A stretch of DNA of 37,177 nt from a candidate division FCPU426 bacterium (GTDB lineage Bacteria > Oederibacteriota > Muellerivitia > Muellerivitales > Muellerivitaceae): NCBI GenBank assembly GCA_023249615.1, contig JAHFCG010000011.1, positions 1 to 37,177 on the forward strand, given 5' to 3'. The notes under the pieces were generated by a model. It searched no databases. It had not been told where the DNA came from and worked only from the letters and a program-made list of their open reading frames with translations. Both the position numbers and the translations under genes were made by a program. Positions 22,703 to 31,228 of the stretch are shown in pieces. Within the stretch, counting starts at the first letter, position 1. The number at the start of each line of letters is the position of its first letter.

Positions 22703-23056
22703 CTACTGGGCCGACGCCTTGTCCAGGTAACCCTTGAGGGCTTCCTGATCCTCCACCGCCATCAACATCAGCCGAAGCCCGGCGCCCGTCTCATTGACCC
22801 AGACCACTTCGGCGAATGCGAAGAGTTGTTTTGATTTTTCAGGAACCGAGATATCCAGGCGGAAAACATCCCCCACCTTGACGGTTTTATCGGTTTTGAT
22901 ATGCATTCCCTCAAGGCTCAGGTCCTTGGCCAGGGCTGTTTGTCCCCGAAGGTTTTCCAGCTCCTGGGGATCCTCCACCAGCCTGTATTGAACCGGGACC
23001 TTTACCGGGATTCGTGAATGAACCCGTTTTTCCAGGAAAGTTTTGTTTTCAGTCAT
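22703..23056 (-). CDS. PilZ domain protein, paralogue of the 5880 gene
   Basis: A 117-residue protein with the c-di-GMP motifs Arg11-Arg15 (KRVHSR) and Asp45, Ser47, Gly50 (DLSLEG). It shares EKRxHxRIxVKxPVxYR at the N-terminus and RLDISxP plus AFAEVVWxNETGxGL in the second half with the protein at 5880-6251. Its linker between the two motifs is shorter and lacks the lysine-rich stretch. ATG 23054-23056 has AAGGAAG upstream. Unlike its paralogue it is not next to a chemoreceptor-like gene. Confidence 0.85.
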   Translation of the reverse strand: MTENKTFLEKRVHSRIPVKVPVQYRLVEDPQELENLRGQTALAKDLSLEGMHIKTDKTVKVGDVFRLDISVPEKSKQLFAFAEVVWVNETGAGLRLMLMAVEDQEALKGYLDKASAQ

Positions 23057-23118
23057 GGGGTATCTTCCTTTTGACGGATTCTAACACAAAAGAAACCGGG
23101 AGGTCTTTAAAACCAATT

Positions 23119-25296
23119 TCATTTTTTAATCCTAACACCGGCGTAATATCCCTTAAAAGCAAGGTCCGTTGTGATAACCGGAAGGGTTAAAAACGTAGAA
23201 CCTCCCTTAACCTTCGCTTTTACCACACCCCGTTTAATTCCCTTTTCCGTGTCCCACCATTCCATTTTCCAGAATCCGTCGTGGTTTAATCCGGTCAATC
23301 GGAGTATCCCGCCCTTAACCGGCGGGGTTTCGGGATGGGAATAGGTAAAGTTCCTGGATTGGACCCTTCCCAGTACCCTGTCCCTTCCCACTATGGCTTT
23401 ACAACGCAAGACCCCCACGTAATTGGTGAGGGAATAGGAAGCGACCTGCACCCAATCCTGTCCTGTGCTGTCCACGGAGATTTCGTGGGAGCCTGATGGA
23501 AGCGCTATTTCGTAGGTAGCGTTGGCGGAAGCCGGGGTGTTATTAACCTGAGTGGATTTCCCATCCAGTTGAATGGTCAGGTTGTTGGTTCCCCATGAGG
23601 AAATGGTGTTAAGTTTTACCCTAAATTTTCCAGGTTTGGCCATCTCCACGTGGAAGGTGGGAGGGTTTCGGAAATCAACCTTGGCCGTGCTGTAAACAAA
23701 TCCCGTTAGATTGGTTTCTGGAGGTGTGACCGCCCCATCCTGGCCCAGGTTAAAATGATTCGCGCCAGCCTTGACTCCCCATCCGTTATTGCCGGGGGAA
23801 AAGGTCAAATCCGTCATTTGCGGGGTGGTAACGGTAAAGGCGGTCGGCTTGTAACCCCGGTTGTCCAAATCCTCCCCTGAAACAAAGGCCGAGATTCCCT
23901 TCCAGCGGTAATAAAGGTTTTTGGGTTCCACATAACTGTCCCACCACCAGGGAAATCCCCCGCCCGCCGCCTTCGCGGTCAAGGAGCCCCAATTGGTGTT
24001 ATGGATGAAAATGCCCGTGGGATCCTTTTTGTTTTCCGAATCCCCATCCCCGCCGATCCCCATTTCCCCGATAAAAAAAGGTTTGTCGGGATTCCTGGTT
24101 TTCATCTGGGAAGTTAGCCCATCCACTATTTGCGCCATGTCCAAACCGCCGTAATTATGCTCCTGGGTGAATTGCATGCCGGTTTTCCATACCTCATCCG
24201 GCCAAGTCAAGGCGTGGGCGTAGCTGGTGGTCAACAAATGCCGGTAGGGGTCAATGGATTTCAAATATCCACCCATTTCCTGGTGAAACATGGCGGAAGC
24301 CCTCACGGAGCCGGAATAATTATCGATCCATTCCATTTCATTGAACAATTCCCAGGACTGCAGGGAGGTGTAATGGGCGTAACGGGCGACCAGATACCGC
24401 CAGTTTCTTTGAATATACATTTTCGCCTTTTCACTGGTCCAAAGTTCCTCGGGTTTGTCCATAAAGCCGCCCTTGGGGTTCGCTCTTTTATTGTAGGGGT
24501 TGTCCTTCCAGTTGGGGTTTGTGGTGCTGGAGAATTTTCCATGGTTAAGGAGGCAAAGCATGACATAGACATTTTTCTCCGCGCAAAGGTTGAGGATATA
24601 ATCCAGTTCCCAAGCCTCCTTGAGGCGGTCCATGTAATTGCCGGGGAGGAGCGTCGTCGCGGGGTAAGAATAGGCCCACTCATATTCGGTATGCCAGTTC
24701 GCCTGCCAAATCCGCGCGAAATTTCCGCCATTTTCGGCCAGGGACCCCACCCACTTATCGAATTGGAAGGTCCGCCCTCCGGAAGACCAGGCGATGTTTT
24801 CTCCAAGGGGAAAATAGGTCTCGCCGCTGTCAAAGACGAAATATTCCGGGTCCCTGGAGGATATCCGGACAAAACCCTTATTCTGGGAAGCCCTGACCGT
24901 AAAGGCGTGAGCGGGGGCAGTTGAAACCCCGAAAGCATCCTTCACCTGAACGCGATAGGTCCAATCTCCCGTTTCGTTTGGGGTGAACCTGGCTTTCCAA
25001 ACCAGCCCCCCAACCGGAGTCAGGGTTTGAGAATTGAAATCACCCGCACGTTGATAATCTTGATAAACAAAACCATTCACTTTGCCTATAACCCCTGAAG
25101 GGGATTTGAATTCAACCGTGACATCCACTTCCGCCGGATCAAATGGGTTTTTATAGGTTTTGCCAAGGTCAATGGAAATCTCAAACTTCCCAAATTTTCC
25201 CACGGGCCCATTATCGGAAACGGATTGAATGGTTCCGGCCCAAACAGGAAAACCGGACAACCAAAAAAACGCGAGGATTCCCATGCTTTTATTCAT
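23119..25296 (-). CDS. Secreted glycoside hydrolase, DUF5060 plus cellulase-like barrel
   Basis: Predicted 725 residues. A signal peptide ends near VWAG (about 21). Residues about 22-140 look like a DUF5060 N-terminal domain (YKNPFD, then VEFKSPSGVIGKVNGF, and FTPNETGDWTYRV). A TIM-barrel-like catalytic domain follows, with SWELFNEMEW (acid/base candidate Glu320) and FFIGEMGIGG (nucleophile candidate Glu411), about 91 residues apart. The C-terminal third is beta-rich and may bind carbohydrate. ATG 25294-25296 has AAGGAA seven bases upstream and begins the signal peptide. Relatives act on beta-linked plant or algal polysaccharides; the substrate here is unknown. No transport genes are nearby. 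Confidence 0.8.
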   Translation of the reverse strand: MNKSMGILAFFWLSGFPVWAGTIQSVSDNGPVGKFGKFEISIDLGKTYKNPFDPAEVDVTVEFKSPSGVIGKVNGFVYQDYQRAGDFNSQTLTPVGGLVWKARFTPNETGDWTYRVQVKDAFGVSTAPAHAFTVRASQNKGFVRISSRDPEYFVFDSGETYFPLGENIAWSSGGRTFQFDKWVGSLAENGGNFARIWQANWHTEYEWAYSYPATTLLPGNYMDRLKEAWELDYILNLCAEKNVYVMLCLLNHGKFSSTTNPNWKDNPYNKRANPKGGFMDKPEELWTSEKAKMYIQRNWRYLVARYAHYTSLQSWELFNEMEWIDNYSGSVRASAMFHQEMGGYLKSIDPYRHLLTTSYAHALTWPDEVWKTGMQFTQEHNYGGLDMAQIVDGLTSQMKTRNPDKPFFIGEMGIGGDGDSENKKDPTGIFIHNTNWGSLTAKAAGGGFPWWWDSYVEPKNLYYRWKGISAFVSGEDLDNRGYKPTAFTVTTPQMTDLTFSPGNNGWGVKAGANHFNLGQDGAVTPPETNLTGFVYSTAKVDFRNPPTFHVEMAKPGKFRVKLNTISSWGTNNLTIQLDGKSTQVNNTPASANATYEIALPSGSHEISVDSTGQDWVQVASYSLTNYVGVLRCKAIVGRDRVLGRVQSRNFTYSHPETPPVKGGILRLTGLNHDGFWKMEWWDTEKGIKRGVVKAKVKGGSTFLTLPVITTDLAFKGYYAGVRIKK

Positions 25297-25360
25297 AATG
25301 AAATTCCTTCGCTTATTTAAAAAGGGATTTAGGGTTTCTAACAAAAATAAAAAAAGGCAA

Positions 25361-25480
25361 TTTGAACCACCGAGAACACCAATTCCCCCAAGAAAGATAA
25401 AACAAAAGCCCAAATTCTTGGTTTTTTCAAAATTCCTCTCACCGCTGTTCTTGGGGCCCTTGGTGAACTTGGTGGTTAAA
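25361..25480. repeat. Iterated-word foldback element between HEAT and glycoside hydrolase genes
   Basis: The left arm (about 25361-25393) starts TTTGAACCACC and continues with ACACCAA-type words. The right arm (about 25447-25480) has CTTGGGGCC, CTTGGTGAA and CTTGGTGGT ending in TAAA. It closely matches the elements around clpP and is the copy farthest from them. Confidence 0.8.
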
Positions 25481-25498
25481 TGGTTTTGTTAGTTGTCC

Positions 25499-27667
25499 TT
25501 AATGGCCTTCGGACTTTTCCGGTGGTTTTTCCAATTTCGCTTCGACGGCCTTCAGGGCCCTTTCGGCCGCCGGCTTTATTTCCTTTTCAGCGTCCTTGAG
25601 GAGGGTTTCCAAAAAGGTTTTGACGGAATTCGACCGAAAATGACCCAGCGCCTCCAGGGCCGCTTCCCTGACCTTCATGTCCCGTACCTTTTTCTTTTCA
25701 AGAAACCTGTATTTTTCGGCCCATTCCATCAGGGCGTCGATGGAAAGAGGGTCCGCCATTTCCCCCAACGCCAGGCAGGCGGAAACCCAGAATTTTTCCT
25801 TTTGTTTGGATTGTTCCGGAAACTTCCTTACCGCGGCGATGATTTTTCTCGAATCCCCCTCCAAACCGGTCAGGGCGAGGACCTTCATGGCCGGCAGGGC
25901 AAGGGGATTTTCGATGGAATCCAGAAGCCGGAGCAAGAGGATTCGAAACTCGGTTCTTTTCCACAAGGCGATGGTTTCAAGAATTTTAACCTGAGTCTCG
26001 TTTTTGTAGGATTCCCAGTTCCGCTCAATGTGATCCGCGGCTCTTCCCGGCAGTGGAATTTTTTGAAACAACTCCAGAAATAAACCCATTCTTTCCGGTC
26101 CGGTTTCGTTTTGAAGGGCTGGTTCAATCAGGTTTAAACCCTTGTTTTCCAAAATTTTCAACAAAGCCACGGCCTTTTCCCATTCCTTGTCGCCGGGTTT
26201 CAAGGCTTTTTCCATTAGGAAAGGACCAGTCAGGCCCTTAAGGAGGACGAAAAGCCCCTCCACGGCCTCCCGGCTTCCCGAGTCCTTGGAATGAAGGTTT
26301 ACCAGGTGTTCCAAAACGGGATCGGAATAAATGGTTTCCAGCGCCACCTTCGCGGCCAGGTCCTGCTTTTCAAACATGGGCGGTGCCTTTTCCGCAAGAT
26401 TTTTCAGGACCCCGGTGGTTGAAACAAGCTCTTCCCAATTGGGGCTTCCCATTTCCAGGGGGAGCCAATTTTGGGCGAGGGTTAGTCCAACGTAGTAGCT
26501 GGGAGGAAATCGGGGATCCAGGAGAAATTCTCTCAAAGCCTTGAGCCCATCCAATTGAAGGTGGCGGGGAACGGCGTTCCATTGAAGCCGGTTCAAATGC
26601 CGGAGGGCGATGGCTTGCTCCTCCTCATTTCCGGCGGCAATTTTCTTCCAAAGGATTCCCCACACCGCCTCAAAAGGTTCCTGGTCGTCCTGTTGCTGTA
26701 AGGTCGGGAGCCGTTCAGCGACATGCGTTTCCAGTCCTGGATCCAAAAGAACTTTTTCCTTGGCAGCCCTCAAGTCGGTCAAAACAGGGTCTGAATCAAA
26801 CAAGGATCCCTGGGCGGCGTCCTGAACCTTTTCCCCGGCCTCGGGAACTTTTAGGGGGATTCCCTGGCTTTCTCCCAGCAGGACCAGCTTTTTGAGAACC
26901 TCATCCATGCCGACCTGGACCTTTTTCAATTGATCGGGTTGGTTCGCGGAAGTGAGGGTTTTTTTCAGGGAGAAAAAACCGTTCATGACATCCTGCCAGG
27001 GAAGGAGGGCTCCAGCGTCTTTGGGTCCCGCCGCGGTTCCACTTTCGACGTTTCCCGTGGTCAGCCAGCCCCCCATGTGATCAATCATTTTTTTCGCCAC
27101 TTCCCGCTTGTTGCTGTCAGGCCTAACACGGGAAAAAATTTGGAGAAAATATTGAAGGGCCTCAAGAGCTTCGTCCAGATTTTCCTCCCCGCCCGGCAAG
27201 GCATCCCCCGTGACAACTTTTTCCCCTTCCTTGATGGCCACATAGACCTTTTCATTGAGGGTGATATGGGGAATGGGTTTTTGAACGAGGGCCTGTACCA
27301 GGGATAGCCCCGTGGGAAGGGCTTTTGGTTTTAAAAGCTCAAAAAGAGATTGAATTTCGTTTTGGGTAACACCCTTTAAAAAGGAAAGGCTGTGAATTTT
27401 GTGGGTTAAAAAGAGGTCCTTGATCATGTTGGTGGACCCCGTCATCCTCTCGTCCAGAGGACTTCCCTCTATCAGAAGCCTCCCCTCGGATTCCGCCAAC
27501 CCAACCGCCGGCAGGGACTCAAACAGGAGATTCAGGGCGTTCAACAGGCGTTCGATGGACTTCACCACCATGTCATTTCCCGCTGAATAAAGAAAAAAAT
27601 TGGAGAGGGCCACCCGTAATTCACGAATGGCGGAAGAGGCAAGACGGATTTGGGCTTGATCTAGCAC
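25499..27667 (-). CDS. Large HEAT-repeat-like protein
   Basis: A 722-residue, mostly alpha-helical soluble protein. The first 110 residues (IRELRVALSNFFLYSAGNDMV and on) resemble the N-terminal helical domain found in bacterial HEAT and regulatory proteins, built on the pattern A-L-x-x-x-x-Y-x-x-G-x-x-x-V. After an unlike linker, repeated helix pairs run to the end, for example ALPAMKVLALTGLEGDSRKI, CLALGEMADPLSIDALM and EAALEALGHFRS. The C-terminus is Lys/Glu-rich. The start is GTG at 27665-27667 with only a weak ribosome binding site, so it may be a few codons off. HEAT arrays serve as protein scaffolds; no partner is evident. Confidence 0.7.
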   Translation of the reverse strand: MLDQAQIRLASSAIRELRVALSNFFLYSAGNDMVVKSIERLLNALNLLFESLPAVGLAESEGRLLIEGSPLDERMTGSTNMIKDLFLTHKIHSLSFLKGVTQNEIQSLFELLKPKALPTGLSLVQALVQKPIPHITLNEKVYVAIKEGEKVVTGDALPGGEENLDEALEALQYFLQIFSRVRPDSNKREVAKKMIDHMGGWLTTGNVESGTAAGPKDAGALLPWQDVMNGFFSLKKTLTSANQPDQLKKVQVGMDEVLKKLVLLGESQGIPLKVPEAGEKVQDAAQGSLFDSDPVLTDLRAAKEKVLLDPGLETHVAERLPTLQQQDDQEPFEAVWGILWKKIAAGNEEEQAIALRHLNRLQWNAVPRHLQLDGLKALREFLLDPRFPPSYYVGLTLAQNWLPLEMGSPNWEELVSTTGVLKNLAEKAPPMFEKQDLAAKVALETIYSDPVLEHLVNLHSKDSGSREAVEGLFVLLKGLTGPFLMEKALKPGDKEWEKAVALLKILENKGLNLIEPALQNETGPERMGLFLELFQKIPLPGRAADHIERNWESYKNETQVKILETIALWKRTEFRILLLRLLDSIENPLALPAMKVLALTGLEGDSRKIIAAVRKFPEQSKQKEKFWVSACLALGEMADPLSIDALMEWAEKYRFLEKKKVRDMKVREAALEALGHFRSNSVKTFLETLLKDAEKEIKPAAERALKAVEAKLEKPPEKSEGH

Positions 27668-27707
27668 GAGGAGGGTCTCTTTTCGGGAAAATTAAGGCAG
27701 GAACATT

Positions 27708-28001
27708 TTAACCGTTAAATAAGTTTTTCCACTTACTTTCCATGTCATCCTGGGGCGGGGATTTTTTACCGCCCCCGCGCCCTTGGGAGAACTCAAATTC
27801 GTCGCAGTAATTCCCTTTTTCTTTATTTTTTACGGCTTCGGTGGTTCGGCTGGAACATTGGTTGGCCGCCGAGGAGTCGTAAAGTTTGCAGTTTAGGCAA
27901 CAGTGCAGGTCCACCCCGCAGGAGGAGCAGGTCTCAGCCCGGCCCGGCTGGCTTCCCGGCGATCCATCCCAGGACTCCTGACACGAATGACATTTTTTCA
28001 T
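27708..28001 (-). CDS. Small Cys-rich protein
   Basis: A 97-residue protein with nine cysteines: Cys4, 7, 25, 28, 34, 35, 38, 49 and 66. CHSC and CSSC look like one zinc ribbon, and HCCLNCKLYDSSAANQC adds a second cluster. The C-terminus is polar and basic/acidic mixed, ending in MESKWKNLFNG. ATG 27999-28001 has GGGGGC upstream. I know of small zinc-binding proteins of this general layout but cannot name a function. It lies 40 bases before the HEAT gene and may be cotranscribed with it. Confidence 0.65.
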   Translation of the reverse strand: MKKCHSCQESWDGSPGSQPGRAETCSSCGVDLHCCLNCKLYDSSAANQCSSRTTEAVKNKEKGNYCDEFEFSQGRGGGKKSPPQDDMESKWKNLFNG

Positions 28002-28120
28002 AACAGCCCCCAAAAATTTACCAACTTTACAGGAACACGGTTCCTAGCACCCCGGACGCCGCTTTTTCTTACCCGTCCTCGGCCCAAAGGTGAAAGGCGA
28101 TCTTCACCGCCTCAATTTTA

Positions 28121-30334
28121 TTAAAAAGCCAGGTGGATTCCGCCAGCGATGGTGCTTAGGTTTTGGGTGCCGCTGAAGTGGCCGTCATAAATGGCGGAAA
28201 TATTGACCTGGTTCCCAAGGGCCAGTTCGAATCCCCCGCTCGCCGAAAGCACCGTAGCGTCAGGAGGCGTTCCAACAACCAAAAAGGTGTTCGTCGAAGC
28301 TCCGCCCAAAAAAGTTTGAAAGGAAGATGTGACATTTCCTATTTCCTTGCTGGCGGAAACCTTGACACCCGGAATCAAGCTGGCGTTTTTACCCAGACTA
28401 AAGGTCCATGTCTCTCCCAAACCCAAATAAGGCCTTAGGGAATCGTTGGAAACCGCGGGAAGCGAAAGGTTCAGACTATCGGAACCCGTTTCAACAAAAG
28501 CGTTTTGGGACAGATGCGCAATTTGAAAACCCGCGAAGGGTTTAATCGTAGTGTCCACATCCTCAATCCGGTAATCCCATTGCAGGGCGCCCATGATTTG
28601 GTTTCCCTCAGGAGCGCCGGCCAGTTGATTGATATCCGTTCCCAGGGTAATGGTCCGGGACACCCTGAAACTATCAACCACATAACCGCCGATGAGGCTG
28701 ATATCCATTTTCGAGGCTTGAATATTTCCATAAAGGCCGAACTTGAGCCCGTCAATGGCGGCAGTCGACGCGGAATCCGAGGCGGTAATCGTTGTGTGGA
28801 GATACCCTCCCAAAAGGCCTACCGTCAGGTTGGAAGACAGGCTGGCGTCATATCCGCCCACAACTCCAAAGGAGGATTTGTTAAAACCCGTTATCTCGGT
28901 CGTGGCATTAAGCGAACCGAAACTATCCGCGCTTTGAAGCCAAAGACCTTTGGACGACCCTCCGGTCCCTGTTTTATTTCCGGAGGAACCGCCCGCGTTC
29001 ATGGCGGCTGAAAACATCCCTCCCATAAAACCTGTTTGTTTCGGGGTTTGGGGAATCTCTACCCCATTCCCCAGATGGCTGAAAAGAAGGTCATTCTCGA
29101 ATTGTAAATTGTCCTGCAAAACTCCAGGGAGGGCCGTATAAATCACTCCTCCCATCTGATCCAAAAGGGCTGATTGCCCCGAGGGAAGGTTGAAGAGTTC
29201 CCCTTCCTTAACGCTGAGGTTATCACTGCAGGTGAAAAGGGATTGATTAAGAGCCGTGGCAATGGCGATTTCGTTGGGGGTTTTAGCAAAAGGAGCGAAG
29301 TCCGCTCCGGCTTGAAGAAGGATCAGGGTAACCGCGCTTGAACCGTAAAAAACGTAGGGAGTCATACCCGATACCGAAGAATAGGCGTTGGCAAAGGTTC
29401 CTGTTACGGGGCCACCCAAAATGATGGCGTACCGGTCCCTGAAGCCGTAATTGGCAATAATGGATTGGGTCGCAAGATCCCCGCCCAATTGGGCTCCTGA
29501 AATCGTCAGGAAGGAGCATTGATTGGTTCCCGGCAGGATATTGATAATTAAAGAACCCGTTGAGGATTGATTAAATTGTCCGATCGTCAACCCGGCTGAA
29601 AAGGGCGAGGCATTTGGTCCATAGGGAGAAACGGTTGCGTTATTAGTAACCGTTCCATTGATGGTGCCGTAACCCCATAAAATCCCAACACCCGACCCAT
29701 TGACGACGGTTACCGAACCGTTGAGAACGGGATTAGAAATGGAATTGACTCCCATTCCAAAGACGCCTCCCACGACACTCACCCCATTTGATACGTTCGC
29801 GAGACCATCCAGGGTAAAATCACCATAGGACTCAATCAGGGTTGCGACATTCAGGCTTCCAGCAAAAGTTCCATTCCCCACCTGAAGGGTTCCATTGGGG
29901 GAGTTCAACCCGCCAGAACCTGTAAGATTACTTACAGAAGCGGAGGGGGCGATACCGCTTAAGAACATCACCGAACTGGGCCCAAGATTGAGATTTCCCA
30001 CGGTCACACTGATGTTGCCGCCAACACCCGCTGAAGCCGTGAATCCCGACCCCGACCCCATCGTCATGGCCCCGGCATTCACAAAAACATCCCCGTCCGC
30101 TCCGCCGGCACTGCCTCCCAAACCGCTGTTTAAATTAACCGTAGTCGAAACACCCATGGTGAGGGATGAAACCGTCAAGGCCGCGTCACCCCCGCTGCCT
30201 GGCGTCGTCCCAGAACCTCCCCCGCCCCCTGCCAAAACCAGACTTCCGCCGTTAAGGTTTACGGTTCCAAGGTCCGCGATGGCGTTTCCCCCTGAACCGG
30301 CCACGGTTCCGCCGTTTCCGTAACCGCCCCGCAA
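28121..30334 (-). CDS. Autotransporter, passenger end and beta-barrel domain (downstream part of a split gene)
   Basis: From a TTG at 30332-30334 this part encodes 737 residues; the frame is open back to 30418, just after an in-frame TGA. The N-terminal part is a Gly/Ser/Asn-rich beta-helix-like passenger (units such as NLNGGSLVLAGGGGG). From about residue 450 a typical autotransporter beta-domain follows: GLWLQSADSFGS, then SSFGVVGGYDASLSSN, GLYGNIQAS, and the terminal GGIHLAF with a final Phe. It would insert in the outer membrane and display the passenger. The frame is uninterrupted with the upstream part, so the two are one gene broken by one stop. With only this part, the signal peptide would be missing and export would fail. 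Confidence 0.75.
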   Translation of the reverse strand: MRGGYGNGGTVAGSGGNAIADLGTVNLNGGSLVLAGGGGGSGTTPGSGGDAALTVSSLTMGVSTTVNLNSGLGGSAGGADGDVFVNAGAMTMGSGSGFTASAGVGGNISVTVGNLNLGPSSVMFLSGIAPSASVSNLTGSGGLNSPNGTLQVGNGTFAGSLNVATLIESYGDFTLDGLANVSNGVSVVGGVFGMGVNSISNPVLNGSVTVVNGSGVGILWGYGTINGTVTNNATVSPYGPNASPFSAGLTIGQFNQSSTGSLIINILPGTNQCSFLTISGAQLGGDLATQSIIANYGFRDRYAIILGGPVTGTFANAYSSVSGMTPYVFYGSSAVTLILLQAGADFAPFAKTPNEIAIATALNQSLFTCSDNLSVKEGELFNLPSGQSALLDQMGGVIYTALPGVLQDNLQFENDLLFSHLGNGVEIPQTPKQTGFMGGMFSAAMNAGGSSGNKTGTGGSSKGLWLQSADSFGSLNATTEITGFNKSSFGVVGGYDASLSSNLTVGLLGGYLHTTITASDSASTAAIDGLKFGLYGNIQASKMDISLIGGYVVDSFRVSRTITLGTDINQLAGAPEGNQIMGALQWDYRIEDVDTTIKPFAGFQIAHLSQNAFVETGSDSLNLSLPAVSNDSLRPYLGLGETWTFSLGKNASLIPGVKVSASKEIGNVTSSFQTFLGGASTNTFLVVGTPPDATVLSASGGFELALGNQVNISAIYDGHFSGTQNLSTIAGGIHLAF

Positions 30335-30418
30335 GTAAAGGGTTGACCCGGCGTTGGTGGTTAGGTTACCTATGGTTACAAACGCGTCTCCGCCGTCAGC
30401 GCTTTGGCCTTGAACAAC

Positions 30419-31054
30419 TCAACCCCCTCCCAACCCCCCCAAACCACCTACACCGGTCAATTGGGAAGCGTTGCCGAGGGTAAGGGTTCCGATAGTCACT
30501 CCCACATCCCCCGCCGAGGCCCCTGCGCCGCCATTGGCGCCTGCCCCACCGTCCCCGCCCGTTCCACCCTGTCCCCCGGTTAGGGATAAAACCGAATTGA
30601 CACCCATGGTTGAGGAAAGTGCGGTAACCCCGACATTACCCGCGGAAAAACCAGGGGTACCATCCACCCCCGGTCCGCCGTTGGAACCAAAACTTCCAAA
30701 AGCCGTCATCAAATAAAAGGTAATCCCCGAACCAAGACTCAGATCCCCGGAAGACTGAAACATGGTGTTATTTCCCGGGGCATTGGTCACTTTGAAGGAA
30801 TTGCCGATGAGGGTCAGGCTCTGGGAGGCGGCCGTGAGGGGCTGGGTCAGGGTGATGGTGGTATTGACCGGCAGGCTGAAGGAAACAGACCCGCCCGAAG
30901 ACCCATTGATGGTCGTGATGGCTCCGCCAAGTGAACCCAAAGTGTTATCGCCGGCGGTCGTGGTAATGGTGACCGGCTGGGCCTGGGCAGGTGAAAAAAA
31001 GGGCAAAAAAACTAAGAGGAGGAACGCATTTAAATAAAGGGTAGTGATTTTCAC
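30419..31054 (-). CDS. Autotransporter, signal peptide and passenger start (upstream part of a split gene)
   Basis: A 211-residue product from GTG 31052-31054: signal peptide ending SPAQAQ (about 26), then a beta-helix-like region with GGSVSFSLPVNTTITLTQPL and glycine-rich units (GGQGGTGGDGGAGANGGAGA). It ends GGLGGLGGG at a TGA (30419-30421). The next codon continues in the same frame with VVQGQSADGGDAFVTIGNL, so the gene is a single frame of about 977 codons with one stop. A run of seven C residues near 30434-30440 could hide a sequencing indel elsewhere, but an indel is not needed to explain the break. No clear ribosome binding site precedes the GTG. Confidence 0.65.
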   Translation of the reverse strand: MKITTLYLNAFLLLVFLPFFSPAQAQPVTITTTAGDNTLGSLGGAITTINGSSGGSVSFSLPVNTTITLTQPLTAASQSLTLIGNSFKVTNAPGNNTMFQSSGDLSLGSGITFYLMTAFGSFGSNGGPGVDGTPGFSAGNVGVTALSSTMGVNSVLSLTGGQGGTGGDGGAGANGGAGASAGDVGVTIGTLTLGNASQLTGVGGLGGLGGG

Positions 31055-31081
31055 AAAGAGAATTTTACCGTAAACCGTCTT

Positions 31082-31132
31082 TGTAGGGGCGCGATTTATC
31101 GCGCCCTGGGCGCCATAAATGGCGCCCCTACA
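31082..31132. repeat. Cloverleaf-like foldback with TGTAGGGGCGC ends
   Basis: TGTAGGGGCGC (31082-31092) and GCGCCCCTACA (31122-31132) are perfect inverted ends. Inside are two more hairpins, GCGCGAT/ATCGCGC and GGGCGCC/GGCGCCC. The element between aminotransferase and serA has the same GTAGGGGC ends and plan. It lies in the gap between the RNase J gene and the autotransporter gene. The rest of 31055-31228 shows nothing else. Confidence 0.75.
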
Positions 31133-31228
31133 GGTGAGGGGACAACAAATTCACACACTCCCCATCAAGTTGGGCCAAACAAGGTCTATTTTCCGTGGTA
31201 AATCGATAATTGGGATCAAATAGCGGTT

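Noticed and set aside
24130..24924. Open frame of 264 codons on the + strand opposite the glycoside hydrolase
   Set aside because: Antisense shadow; the minus-strand frame has signal peptide, DUF5060 and catalytic motifs.
28084..28120. Terminator downstream of the autotransporter gene
   Set aside because: GGTGAA/TTCACC can pair, but there is no T-tract after it and the stem is only six bases.
30419..30421. TGA read as glycine or another amino acid (altered genetic code)
   Set aside because: Several well-defined genes in the window, including serA, the chemoreceptor-like gene and the first PilZ gene, end in TGA at the expected length. A genome-wide reassignment of TGA does not fit.
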